Assembly (NCBI GenBank): GCA_938007965.1 | Contig: CALLMH010000035.1 | Coordinates: forward strand, 1 to 64,000 | DNA length: 64,000 bases | Reading direction: 5' to 3' | DNA from: an uncultured Saprospiraceae bacterium | GTDB taxonomy: Bacteria > Bacteroidota > Bacteroidia > Chitinophagales > Saprospiraceae | Shown: positions 1 to 8,744 of the stretch, piece by piece | Position numbering within the stretch: position 1 is the first letter of the stretch | Layout: every line of letters begins with the position of its first letter | Notes under the pieces: generated by a model | What the model saw: the letters and a program-made list of their open reading frames with translations, nothing else | What the model was told of the DNA's origin: nothing | Database searches by the model: none | Made by a program: the position numbers and the translations under genes

Positions 1-263
1 CCCAATAGCGTTAAAAGTCAGGTAAAGTCTTGAGATAAGAGATGGCTTGTTTAGCAAACACTCGTTTTTTGTTTCGTTTTTGGGTCAAGCCAAAAATGAA
101 AGCCCGAACGGCGAGTGGAAGTTAAGGTTGAAATTTATTACCTCATATTTACGTAAAATCAAGCGTTAACGGGGTATTCATTCAGCAGTAATCGGAGTGA
201 AGGGCTATATAAATAAGGATATTCAGATCTACTGAACATCACTAACTCTAAGAATTAAAAAAC
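1..263. other. Intergenic region at the left edge
   Basis: I see no coding region in this stretch. It holds the imperfect hairpin listed separately (59-117). The left neighbour gene lies outside the window. Confidence 0.5.
59..117. repeat. Imperfect inverted repeat, possible intergenic repeat element
   Basis: The outer arms CACTCG (59-64) and CGAGTG (112-117) match perfectly. The inner arms TTTCGTTTTTGG (72-83) and CCAAAAATGAAA (90-101) match except at one position and close a six-base loop. The rest between the arms is unpaired. Such GTCAAG-looped hairpins could be a dispersed intergenic element of the genome, but only one copy lies in this window. Confidence 0.35.
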
Positions 264-300
264 GAAAAAAGCCACTGAAAATTAATTCAATGGCTTTTTG
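264..300 (-). terminator. Rho-independent terminator after the thioredoxin-like gene
   Basis: Arms 271-279 and 286-294 pair with one G-U wobble on the minus strand. The minus-strand hairpin is followed by a run of U residues (plus-strand A run at 265-270). It lies 25 bases past the stop codon of the minus-strand gene ending at 326. A T run on the plus side suggests it could also act in the other direction. Confidence 0.7.
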
Positions 301-325
301 TATGTTCTAAAAAATGAATAATTAA

Positions 326-847
326 CTATTCACTTCCTCTTCTTGCTATCATCTGATCTACACCAGAGGTGAACTCACCTACCGTCTTGGTGTAACCTGT
401 CTTTCCTAGTGCACTAATTGCAAATTCGCCAGAAGTATTCTTTGACAAATCAAAAACATGGATCGAAGGATATCCTCTGATTCCAAATGCTTTTTGAAGA
501 TTAGCATTCTGTGCCTTGATATTCGCTGGCATTTTCTTTCTTCTTGGATAATCAAGTTCTAGTAATACTACATTCTCAGATGCCCAAGTTTTGAACTCAT
601 CATGTACGAATACACTTTTCGTCAATCTTTTGCACCACCCGCACCAGTCACTTCCTGTGAAGTTGGCCAAGATTGGCTTACCAGTACTCTGAGACTCTTC
701 ATATGCTTCATTGATATCTACAAGCCACCCTTCATTCTCAGCGGTGTACGTCTCCGCAGTAGATTGTCCAAATGATAGTGATCCTATGAGTACGAATAGA
801 GCAAGAAAATTCAGTTTCAATACTCTAGTTAAATTAATAGCTTGCAT
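326..847 (-). CDS. Secreted thioredoxin-fold protein with a CGWC motif
   Basis: A 173-residue protein with an N-terminal signal peptide (hydrophobic stretch about residues 13-26, ending SLSFGQS). It then has a thioredoxin-like domain of the DUF255/thioredoxin_7 kind: GKPILANFTGSDWCGWCKRL with cysteines at 69 and 72, and RGYPSIHVF, which contains the cis-proline common to the fold. The likely role is thiol-disulfide exchange or cytochrome maturation-type reduction in the periplasm; the substrate is unknown. It stands alone between a terminator and a divergent ABC exporter gene. Family assignment is firm; the precise role is not. Confidence 0.85.
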   Translation of the reverse strand: MQAINLTRVLKLNFLALFVLIGSLSFGQSTAETYTAENEGWLVDINEAYEESQSTGKPILANFTGSDWCGWCKRLTKSVFVHDEFKTWASENVVLLELDYPRRKKMPANIKAQNANLQKAFGIRGYPSIHVFDLSKNTSGEFAISALGKTGYTKTVGEFTSGVDQMIARRGSE

Positions 848-1096
848 ATTTTATGTTTTATTATTTACTAAGTTACAAATATCGTGCAAAATTTTGAATT
901 CTACATCTCAACATTCTCCTTTTATACGATAGCAATACGAAGATAGTTACATTATATTTCTTCCCGGTGTCAATATTGAGACAGTTTTAATAAAATGGGA
1001 CTTTTTTAATGTTTTATTAAGAATTGAGTCAAAATTATAGATTGTATCAATTTGTGGATCTAAACATTATATTCGCATCTTCGTTTGAATATACTT

Positions 1097-2860
1097 ATGA
1101 CCAAAACAGAAAATAAAGAAAAAAATTTAGATTTCAAGTTGCTCGGTTGGGTTTTGGGGAAGGCCAAACCTTATAAAAATCTATTTATCTGGACTCTGTT
1201 TTTAGCGGTCATCCTAGCGCCTATCAGTACTGTAAGACCTTACCTTATCAAAGAAATGGTAGACAACTACATCATGGTAAGCGACATGTCAGGATTATCC
1301 AATATGGCTATCTTATATATAGTAGTCGTCACGGCTAATGCAATCCTTCGTTACTTTTTTATATATTCGGCAGCTCTTCTAGGACAGTCAGTAATCAAGG
1401 ATCTGAGGATCCAAGTCTATAAAACGATTACGAGTTATAAATTAAGATTCTTTGACCAGACGCCCATTGGTACGGCTACTACAAGAACCATCAATGATAT
1501 AGAATCTATCAATTTGGTTTTTGAGCAAGGCGTATTGACTATAATAGCTGACTTACTCTCTGTCATCGCAGTCGTAGGGATTATGTTTTACACCAGTTGG
1601 AGGTTGACATTGATCTGTCTACTTACGCTGCCATTTTTGATTATTGCAAGTTATGTATTCAAAGAGAAAGTAAAAGCTTCGTTCCAAATCGTAAGGACCC
1701 AAATCTCAAAGATGAATGCATTCCTTCAAGAGCGCATCTCGGGTATGAGAATCGTGCAGATATTCAATGCTGAGCAACAAGAATTAGATAAATTTAAAGT
1801 TATAAACAAAGAGTATACTCAAGCGAATCTGAATTCGATATTTTATTATGCCGTCTTTTTTCCAGTCGTAGAGTTTATCTCTGCATTGGCACTAGCATTG
1901 ATGATATGGCTGGGTGCAAAAGCATACCTCAATGATCAGGTATCATTTGGTGCTTTGGTCGCTTTCCCTATTTATCTAAATTTATTATTCAGACCAGTGA
2001 GGCTTTTAGCTGATAAGTTCAACTCTCTGCAGATGGGATTAGTAGCCGCTGACCGTGTAAAAACAATAGTAGATGCTAACAAAAAAATAGAAAACACTGG
2101 AACTACCAGAGTAGAAAAACTCGAAGGAGCGATAGAATTCAAAAATGTCCACTTTGCATATGATGAGAAGAACTTCGTATTAAATGATCTCACATTCAAA
2201 ATCAATGCAGGCGAGACACTAGCCATAGTAGGGAGCACAGGATCTGGAAAAAGTAGTATCATCAATGTGCTCAACCGATTCTACGAATACCAAAGAGGAA
2301 GCATTACGATAGATGGAATAGACCTTCGCGATTTTGATTTACCAGTACTCAGAGAGCGGATCTCCATCGTACTGCAAGATGTGTTTTTATTCAATGGAAA
2401 TGTAGTAGACAACATCACACTTCGAGATGAATCTATAAGCTTAGAAACGGTCAAAGAAGCATCCAAAACCATCGGCGCAGATGTATTCATAGAAAATATG
2501 CCTGATGGCTACGACCAAAAAATCATGGAAAGAGGTAATAACCTCTCCGTAGGTCAGCGACAATTGATATCATTCGTAAGGGCATTAGTCTTCGATCCTG
2601 ACATCTTGATACTAGATGAGGCGACTAGTTCTATAGATACCGAGACTGAAGCCATCATCCAATATGCCATCGAGAAACTGATCCAGAAGCGAACTTCTAT
2701 CATCATAGCGCACAGGCTATCTACAATCCGTCACGCAGATAAGATCATGGTGATGGACAAAGGGAATATTGTAGAGTTTGGCTCCCATGAAGAACTGCTT
2801 CAGATAGATGGTGGTAGATATCGTGAGCTGTATGATATGCAGTTTGTGGAGGGGGTTTGA
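1097..2860 (+). CDS. ABC exporter, fused membrane and ATPase domains (MsbA-like)
   Basis: About 587 residues. The N-terminal half (roughly residues 25-310) is a six-helix ABC membrane domain. The C-terminal half is an ATPase with Walker A GSTGSGKSS, signature LSVGQRQL, Walker B ILILDEATSSID and the switch histidine in IIAHRLSTI. It works as a dimer in the inner membrane. Likely substrates are lipids or hydrophobic compounds, but this cannot be read from sequence. I chose ATG at 1097; an in-frame TTG lies at 1085. No clear operon partner: the next gene is 365 bases away. Confidence 0.9.
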   Translation: MTKTENKEKNLDFKLLGWVLGKAKPYKNLFIWTLFLAVILAPISTVRPYLIKEMVDNYIMVSDMSGLSNMAILYIVVVTANAILRYFFIYSAALLGQSVIKDLRIQVYKTITSYKLRFFDQTPIGTATTRTINDIESINLVFEQGVLTIIADLLSVIAVVGIMFYTSWRLTLICLLTLPFLIIASYVFKEKVKASFQIVRTQISKMNAFLQERISGMRIVQIFNAEQQELDKFKVINKEYTQANLNSIFYYAVFFPVVEFISALALALMIWLGAKAYLNDQVSFGALVAFPIYLNLLFRPVRLLADKFNSLQMGLVAADRVKTIVDANKKIENTGTTRVEKLEGAIEFKNVHFAYDEKNFVLNDLTFKINAGETLAIVGSTGSGKSSIINVLNRFYEYQRGSITIDGIDLRDFDLPVLRERISIVLQDVFLFNGNVVDNITLRDESISLETVKEASKTIGADVFIENMPDGYDQKIMERGNNLSVGQRQLISFVRALVFDPDILILDEATSSIDTETEAIIQYAIEKLIQKRTSIIIAHRLSTIRHADKIMVMDKGNIVEFGSHEELLQIDGGRYRELYDMQFVEGV

Positions 2861-3186
2861 TTTTGAAATAATTAGAATGAACCAATATTCTATGAAGGTG
2901 ATAAGTATCTTCCTATACGAGTAAGCTCCTATCTCTGATTATAATCTAACCATTGATCTCATGCTTATTAATTTTTAATTAGAAAATTAACTTTTCGTTG
3001 GTTGGAATTAAATTCCAAAATTAATTTTGTTGCATTAAGTTAGTCTGAATCTAAAATTCTAACAAATAAACGCCTCGTCTAGATGCTAATTGGTCTTGCG
3101 TGGTATTTTATAATACTCCATTACCAAAACTTTAACCCCCATTTACCGCCCAAAACACAATCATTTTATAATATAGTGTGTTAAAG
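2861..3186. other. Non-coding gap between ABC exporter and BatA-type gene
   Basis: No convincing reading frame. It contains a promoter-like element with a palindrome inside it (2998-3029), about 200 bases upstream of the next gene, which also has its own closer promoter. Confidence 0.5.
2998..3029 (+). promoter_or_regulatory. Promoter-like element enclosing a perfect palindrome
   Basis: TTG at 2998-3000, 21 bases, then TAATTTTG at 3022-3029, a full match to the Bacteroidota TAnnTTTG box. Between them lies TTGGAATT-A-AATTCCAA (3002-3018), a perfect 8-bp inverted repeat around one base and a typical operator shape. Which transcript it would serve is unclear; the next gene begins at 3226. Confidence 0.4.
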
Positions 3187-3218
3187 TTGCGATATGTATA
3201 TTATCAATTCTATTTTTG
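3187..3218 (+). promoter_or_regulatory. Bacteroidota promoter of the BatA/VWA gene
   Basis: TTG at 3187-3189, 21 bases, TATTTTTG at 3211-3218. Transcription would start near 3225, so the mRNA would be nearly leaderless at the ATG at 3226. This placement supports 3226 rather than the upstream in-frame start at 3178. Confidence 0.6.
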
Positions 3219-3225
3219 CACACAT

Positions 3226-5253
3226 ATGCAGTTTCTATATCCAACATTTCTTTGGGCTCTTGCAGCCATCGCTATACCGATCATAATCCATCTGTTTTAT
3301 TTCAGACGGTTTAAGAAGGTATACTTCACCAATGTAAAATACCTCCAAGAGATAAAGGAGGAAACGAGCAGTCGGAATAAGATCAAAAATCTTCTGATCT
3401 TACTATCGAGGATTCTGACCGTGGCCGCTTTGGTATTTGCATTTGCCCAACCATTCATCCCACAAGGTGATACGGTCAAGAAGGGGAATAATGCCATCAG
3501 TGTATTCATAGACAATTCTTTCAGCATGCAGGCGACGCAGGAAGATGTCCCACTAATTAATATTGCAAAAGAGAAAGCAAGGCAAATAATAAATGCATAC
3601 AGCGAGGAAGATAAGTTTCAGATACTTACGCATTCATTCGAAGGACGACATCAGAGATTAGTATCTAAAGAAGATGCACTATCCCTGATCGATGAGATCA
3701 ATATCACCCCATCTGTACGCCCCCTTTCAAAAGTGGTAAACAGGCAAAAACAAGCGATTAGTAGTCAAGAAGAAAATGAGATTCTATATTTAATCTCAGA
3801 TTTCCAAAGCTCGATCAATGACTTGGAGACATATACGGACACCACAGCAGAACTTAACCTCCTTCCGCTTCAATCAGTGCAAGAAAAGAATGTAAGTCTA
3901 GATAGCGTATGGCTAGAATCGCCAGTCCCGATGGCAAATCAAAACAATAAGCTGCTCGTACGGATAACCAATCATAGCGATGAAGAAGCCGAGGGAATAC
4001 GACTAAGTATGCTCATGGACGGCCAAGAAAAACCTGAAGGAACGTATAATATACCCGCACGTACATCAATTACTGACACCATCAATATGTCTCTCCTCAA
4101 AGCGGGATGGCACACTGCAGAATTAAAAATATCTGACTACCCTATCCAGTTCGATGATAAGTTCTACATATCTGTCAATGTGCCCGAAGAGATCAATGTG
4201 CTCGCTATCAATGATGGTCAACAGAATCGATATCTTACAGCACTATTCAAAGGATTGAATGCATATAACCTTACCAATCAGAATCAAAACAAGGTAGACT
4301 ATTCCAAGATTAAAGACTATGATCTTGTAATACTCAACGATCTCAGAGACATCTCTAGTGGACTAGCTGCGGAGCTCGATGCCTACATAGTGAATGGTGG
4401 CAATACACTCGTGTTCCCCTCAGCAAATGGAAGCCAAAACTCGTATAATAACTTCCTCAATAACCTAGGGGCAAATAATCTTCAAGGACTAGAAAAAGAA
4501 AAGAAAACGGTATCATCTATCAATAAGGATGAATTTATATTTAAAGATGTATACGAATATATAAGCAGGAATATCACCCTCCCGACCACAAATAGTAGCT
4601 GGAACATCACCAACTATCAGAGCAGAGCACAAGAATCAATCTTGAGATATAGAGACGGAAGTAATTATCTGGTAAAATACGTAAGAGGTAATGGTCATTT
4701 GTATCTATGTACGAGCCCATTGTCTAGCGACTACAATGATCTGGCTCAGAATGCCGAGATATTCGTCCCGATGTTGTATAAGATGGCTATAGCAAGTACC
4801 AAAACACAAAAAATCAGCTATACGATCGGTCAAGATGAGATCATAGAAGCGGAAAATAAAATAAGCTCGGGTGATCTTGTGTACAAAATAAATGGCTCTG
4901 AAGAATTCATCCCAGGACAGACAAATCTTGGCAATAAGATATTACTTGATGTAAATGATCAGGTAACCAAAAATGGATTCTATACGCTGAATCTTGACAA
5001 AGAAAAAATTGCGGACTTATCATTTAATTTTGATAGAAAAGAAAGTAACATGATGGTGTCCTCATCGGATGATCTAAATAAACTATCAGAATCCAGCGCC
5101 GTAAATCTCCTAGATGGGTCGCTCAAAGCTGACTTCTCCCAATACATCAATCAGAAAGATAAAGGTATCGTCCTCTGGTGGTGGTGTCTTATATTAGCAT
5201 TGATATTTTTAGCCATAGAAACGATACTGCTAAGAGTGTGGAGTGAGAAGTAG
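3226..5253 (+). CDS. BatA-domain and VWA-domain membrane protein
   Basis: About 675 residues. The N-terminus (MQFLYPTFLWALAAIAIPI) is the BatA/aerotolerance membrane segment: two helices around FRRFKKVYFTNVKYL. Next comes a von Willebrand A-like region with the metal-site motif VFIDNSFSMQ, a long region of unknown fold, and a C-terminal helix (VLWWWCLILALIFLAIETIL) before the stop. Such proteins sit in the inner membrane with a large periplasmic part; the molecular role is not established. It is followed after 28 bases by the dihydroorotase-like gene on the same strand, so the two are probably co-transcribed. Confidence 0.85.
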   Translation: MQFLYPTFLWALAAIAIPIIIHLFYFRRFKKVYFTNVKYLQEIKEETSSRNKIKNLLILLSRILTVAALVFAFAQPFIPQGDTVKKGNNAISVFIDNSFSMQATQEDVPLINIAKEKARQIINAYSEEDKFQILTHSFEGRHQRLVSKEDALSLIDEINITPSVRPLSKVVNRQKQAISSQEENEILYLISDFQSSINDLETYTDTTAELNLLPLQSVQEKNVSLDSVWLESPVPMANQNNKLLVRITNHSDEEAEGIRLSMLMDGQEKPEGTYNIPARTSITDTINMSLLKAGWHTAELKISDYPIQFDDKFYISVNVPEEINVLAINDGQQNRYLTALFKGLNAYNLTNQNQNKVDYSKIKDYDLVILNDLRDISSGLAAELDAYIVNGGNTLVFPSANGSQNSYNNFLNNLGANNLQGLEKEKKTVSSINKDEFIFKDVYEYISRNITLPTTNSSWNITNYQSRAQESILRYRDGSNYLVKYVRGNGHLYLCTSPLSSDYNDLAQNAEIFVPMLYKMAIASTKTQKISYTIGQDEIIEAENKISSGDLVYKINGSEEFIPGQTNLGNKILLDVNDQVTKNGFYTLNLDKEKIADLSFNFDRKESNMMVSSSDDLNKLSESSAVNLLDGSLKADFSQYINQKDKGIVLWWWCLILALIFLAIETILLRVWSEK

Positions 5254-5281
5254 AAAAAACGAAGCACAATAGAAATATACT

Positions 5282-6550
5282 ATGAAATACCTTATCAAAG
5301 ACTGCAAGATCATAGATAAACAATCAAAGCTCAATGGAAAAAGAGTGGATATATTGATTGAAAAAGGTAAAATATCTGACATCCGAAAAGGGATCAAAGA
5401 CGAGAAAGCAAAATCGATAAAGGGGAAAAACCTCTGCGCCTCTGTCGGATGGATGGACATAGGTACACATCTTGGCGAACCAGGCTACGAACATAGGGAA
5501 ACCTTCGAATCACTCGCCAATGCGGCACTATCAGGTGGCTATACTGACTTAGCTACTATGCCCCAGTCTCTTCCTGCCATACAGTCAAAAGCTCAAATCA
5601 AGAATCTCATATCCGCTGGAAAGTCCAATGGTATAGAAATACATCCTCTAGGAGCATTGAGTAATGACCTAAAGGGAGAGAACATCACAGAGTTCGTAGA
5701 TATGCATCATGGTGGTGCAGTAGGATTTACAGATGGCCTCAAGACTGTAGAAAAAGGGGGACTATTATTAAGAGCACTTCAGTATGTGAAGTCTTTCGAT
5801 GGGGTGATTCTCCATCATCCCAATGACAAATCACTATCTAACGAAGACCTCATCCATGAAGGTGCTGTGAGTACTAGCATGGGTATGAAAGGCAGCCCAT
5901 CACTCGCAGAAGAACTGACTGTATACCGAGATGTACAACTGAATTCGTATGCTGAATCTAAGTTGTGTATTCATCTAGTCAGCACATCAGAGGCGGTAAC
6001 TATCATCAAATCTCAAAAGAAAAAAGATGCTAAAATCTCTGCAGGTGTATCTTATTTGAATCTGATAAAGATAGATGAAGATCTCGCAACTTTTGACACT
6101 AATCTTAAAGTAAAACCCCTACTAAGAACTGCAAAGGACAAACGATCTTTACAAAAAGGCCTAGCGGATGATACACTAGACTACATATCTAGCAATCATA
6201 TGCCTCTAGAAACTGAGAAAAAACACCTCGAATTCCCCTATGCCACTCATGGTGCTATAGGTCTCGAGACCGCTTTTGCAGCATTGAATAGTTTCACGAC
6301 AAAGAATCTAGAATTAGCAACACTGATTGACAAATTGACAACAGGCCCACGAAATGTCCTAAATATAGATACGCCGACCATTGAAGTAGGCGAAATGGCG
6401 AAACTTACAATATTCGATCCTTCTGCTACGTGGACTTACGAACAATCAGACGTAATGTCAACATCAAGGAACAGCCCATTCATAGGCCATACATTTACTG
6501 GTAAGGTCATCGCGACTATAAACAAGGATAAAGTATATCTAAATCCATAA
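5282..6550 (+). CDS. Dihydroorotase-like protein, probably non-catalytic
   Basis: A 422-residue member of the dihydroorotase/amidohydrolase family, recognised by the pattern GEPGYEHRETF, the HHPNDKSL region and HGAIGLETAF. Key positions have changed. The usual HxH motif (DxHxHxRxPG) reads DIGTHLGEPG, so the first histidine and the substrate arginine are glycines. The histidine of HVST is leucine (HLVST). The catalytic aspartate of TDHAP is asparagine (SNHMP). By family knowledge this should abolish metal binding and catalysis, as in the non-catalytic PyrC' proteins that support aspartate transcarbamoylase in pseudomonads. A structural role with PyrB is an inference. Confidence 0.8.
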   Translation: MKYLIKDCKIIDKQSKLNGKRVDILIEKGKISDIRKGIKDEKAKSIKGKNLCASVGWMDIGTHLGEPGYEHRETFESLANAALSGGYTDLATMPQSLPAIQSKAQIKNLISAGKSNGIEIHPLGALSNDLKGENITEFVDMHHGGAVGFTDGLKTVEKGGLLLRALQYVKSFDGVILHHPNDKSLSNEDLIHEGAVSTSMGMKGSPSLAEELTVYRDVQLNSYAESKLCIHLVSTSEAVTIIKSQKKKDAKISAGVSYLNLIKIDEDLATFDTNLKVKPLLRTAKDKRSLQKGLADDTLDYISSNHMPLETEKKHLEFPYATHGAIGLETAFAALNSFTTKNLELATLIDKLTTGPRNVLNIDTPTIEVGEMAKLTIFDPSATWTYEQSDVMSTSRNSPFIGHTFTGKVIATINKDKVYLNP

Positions 6551-6590
6551 AATGTGAAATAGATAAAACTATCTCATCGTGTTCACATTT
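6550..6590. terminator. Hairpin after the dihydroorotase-like gene
   Basis: Outer arms AAATGTGAA (6550-6558) and TTCACATTT (6582-6590) pair perfectly, and inner arms AGATA/TATCT (6561-6565, 6570-6574) add a second stem. There is no long U run, so it may be a weak terminator or a transcript-end stabiliser. Confidence 0.4.
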
Positions 6591-6714
6591 CTGATTGCAT
6601 AGCGAGTTCATCGAAAAAAAATAATCTATCCGCCCTATATTTTATATATTAGTTTCGAATTTAGATTTTATAATCATCAATTCACATTAAAAATCAATCT
6701 AAAAACAACTAACT

Positions 6715-7236
6715 ATGGACAATCCAGCTATTAAGAACGGTTTATTTATGGGCATCGCCTCTATTCTATTTACAATGGTACTATACTTCATAGATCCATC
6801 TATGATATTTGGCACTATCGCTTACGCAGGCATGTTGATCCCGATATACTTCATGTGGAAATCTGCAACAGAAGAGAAAGCAATAAATGATGGATTTTTA
6901 TCCTTTTCAGAGGGGTTGAAAGCGGCTTTTCTTACCGCAGTGATTGGAGGATTAATCACACAATTATTCAGCTATGTATTGATCAACTTCATAGATCCTT
7001 CGTTGGTAGATGTACTGAGAGAGACAAGCATAGAAGCGACTGAGAAGATCATAGCAATGTTCGGAGACAATGAAGACGCTGCAGAGCAGATGAGAGAGGC
7101 AATGGAAGAACAAGATTTCACGCCCACACTGGGAAAAACACTGATCGGATATCTCGGTAGCCTTATATTCCCGACATTCATTATCGCACTGATCATCGCC
7201 GCTATCACAAAAAAAGAGAATAAATCATTTGCTTAA
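6715..7236 (+). CDS. DUF4199 family membrane protein
   Basis: A 173-residue protein with four predicted membrane helices: near residues 8-25, 33-48, 68-92 and 142-165. A charged segment rich in glutamate (about 105-130) lies between helices three and four. The pattern, including the NDGFLSFSEGLKAAFLTAVIGG stretch, fits the DUF4199 family common in Bacteroidota, whose function is unknown. It is followed by a strong terminator, and next by the glycosyltransferase gene; these two families are often neighbours in this phylum. Confidence 0.8.
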   Translation: MDNPAIKNGLFMGIASILFTMVLYFIDPSMIFGTIAYAGMLIPIYFMWKSATEEKAINDGFLSFSEGLKAAFLTAVIGGLITQLFSYVLINFIDPSLVDVLRETSIEATEKIIAMFGDNEDAAEQMREAMEEQDFTPTLGKTLIGYLGSLIFPTFIIALIIAAITKKENKSFA

Positions 7237-7274
7237 ATTTCAGTTGAATCAAAAGCAATTTTTTAAAATATGGA

Positions 7275-7304
7275 AAGCCAACGAGCATATCGTTGGCTTT
7301 TTTA
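7275..7304 (+). terminator. Rho-independent terminator after the DUF4199 gene
   Basis: AGCCAACG (7276-7283) and CGTTGGCT (7291-7298) form a perfect 8-bp stem with a seven-base loop, followed by a T run. It lies 39 bases past the stop. Confidence 0.85.
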
Positions 7305-7337
7305 TTTCGATTCACTTCCTAATCCAAATATGTAAGT

Positions 7338-7345
7338 TAAATTTG
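7338..7345 (+). promoter_or_regulatory. Promoter box of the glycosyltransferase gene
   Basis: TAAATTTG is a full match to TAnnTTTG. No good TTG element lies at the usual distance upstream. Transcription would start near 7351, just before the TTG start codon at 7360. Confidence 0.4.
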
Positions 7346-7359
7346 TAAAAAATTACGTT

Positions 7360-8298
7360 TTGGATATATCAGTTGTCATACCACTACTCAATGAAGAAGA
7401 ATCTCTACCAGAATTGAGCCAATGGATCAAGAAGGTGATGGATGAACATAAGTTCTCCTATGAAATACTCTTCATCGACGATGGCAGTACGGATAGCTCG
7501 TGGAATACTATTCTAAATCTCCAAACCAAAAACGACAATATAAAAGGAATCAAATTCCGAAGAAACTACGGTAAAAGTGCTGCGCTCAATGTAGGTTTCG
7601 AGGCAGTAAAGGGAGATGTAATAATCACCATGGATGCGGATCTACAAGATAGCCCTGATGAGATCCCAGAATTGTTTCGCATGATAAAAGAAGACGGTTA
7701 CGATATCGTATCTGGATGGAAAAAGAAACGCTTCGACCCTCTATCTAAGACGATCCCAACAAAGCTATACAATGGTGTGACCAGTTGGATGAGTGGCGTA
7801 AAACTGCACGATATGAATTGCGGCCTCAAGTCATATAAGAATGATGTCGTCAAGAACATAGAGGTCTATGGCGAGATGCATAGATATATACCTGTGATCG
7901 CCAAGTGGGCAGGATTCACTAAAGTAGGTGAGAAAGTAGTCCAACATCAGGCACGTAAATATGGTGTAACGAAATTCGGTCTATCGAGATTTATATACGG
8001 ACCGTTGGATTTATTTTCAATTATGTTCGTGGGTAAATTTGGAAAACGGCCCATGCACTTTTTTGGTGTGATCGGCATCATTATATCAATAGTCGGTACA
8101 GGAGTATTATCTTATCTCAGTATTGCTAAATTATTCTTCAACGAAAATGGTATCGCCAATCGACCGGCATTCTTTTTAGGTATGTTGCTGATTATCGTCG
8201 GGGTACAGTTATTCATCGCTGGATTCGTAGCAGAGCTCGTAAGTAGAAGCGCCTATGGTAGAAATAAATACAAGATAGAAAGCAGACTAGGTCACTAG
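7360..8298 (+). CDS. Family 2 glycosyltransferase, polyprenyl-phosphate type (GtrB/DPM-like)
   Basis: A 312-residue GT-A enzyme. Visible motifs are VVIPLLNEEESLPEL at the N-terminus, the nucleotide-binding DDGSTD, and the metal-binding MDADLQDSPDEIPEL. Two C-terminal membrane helices (about residues 230-255 and 265-295) give the layout of dolichol/undecaprenyl-phosphate glycosyltransferases that transfer a sugar from a nucleotide sugar to a lipid carrier. The start codon is TTG; it falls just before the conserved first strand, so no earlier start is needed. The gene end overlaps the convergent next gene by four bases. Confidence 0.9.
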   Translation: MDISVVIPLLNEEESLPELSQWIKKVMDEHKFSYEILFIDDGSTDSSWNTILNLQTKNDNIKGIKFRRNYGKSAALNVGFEAVKGDVIITMDADLQDSPDEIPELFRMIKEDGYDIVSGWKKKRFDPLSKTIPTKLYNGVTSWMSGVKLHDMNCGLKSYKNDVVKNIEVYGEMHRYIPVIAKWAGFTKVGEKVVQHQARKYGVTKFGLSRFIYGPLDLFSIMFVGKFGKRPMHFFGVIGIIISIVGTGVLSYLSIAKLFFNENGIANRPAFFLGMLLIIVGVQLFIAGFVAELVSRSAYGRNKYKIESRLGH

Positions 8299-8735
8299 CC
8301 ATTTATCTCAATATCAGGGTACTGACTTCTGAAGCTATTAAGATTTGGCCATTTCGCTATGAATGGGATCTTATTGCCGAATATCCCTTTGTTGTGAAGG
8401 TGCATCCGAGCTATTTTCAATATACCAAGATTCATGACTGAGATCTTCTTAATATTCTCCACCGGAAATCTTACCGTTTTGAAATAATTGGTAGTGTATA
8501 TAAATCCATCCGCAGATTCTACTCTCTTAAGCTGAAAGATCGTAAAATATATCAATGCAAAAAACAAAATAAATAATCCTACGTATACACTTCTGAAGAA
8601 AGTAGAGGTCAAAAATGGTTCGTTATTCGCATCAATTATGAATATAACCAAGCCAAAAAGGCCAAAAAATGAAACCCACGATACAGGAATGAATATTTTG
8701 AAAAATAAAGTAAGATTGGACGAAAGTCTTTGCAT
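8295..8735 (-). CDS. Small membrane protein of unknown function (PH-like C-terminus)
   Basis: A 146-residue protein with two predicted helices (about residues 10-34 and 46-68), followed by a soluble part with alternating hydrophobic strands (DGFIYTTNYFKTVRFPVENI). This is reminiscent of bacterial pleckstrin-homology-like membrane proteins; I cannot assign a function. It is convergent with the glycosyltransferase and downstream of tatC on the same strand, nine bases past the tatC stop side, so it may be transcribed first or separately from tatC depending on promoter use. Confidence 0.65.
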   Translation of the reverse strand: MQRLSSNLTLFFKIFIPVSWVSFFGLFGLVIFIIDANNEPFLTSTFFRSVYVGLFILFFALIYFTIFQLKRVESADGFIYTTNYFKTVRFPVENIKKISVMNLGILKIARMHLHNKGIFGNKIPFIAKWPNLNSFRSQYPDIEING

Positions 8736-8744
8736 AATTATTTT

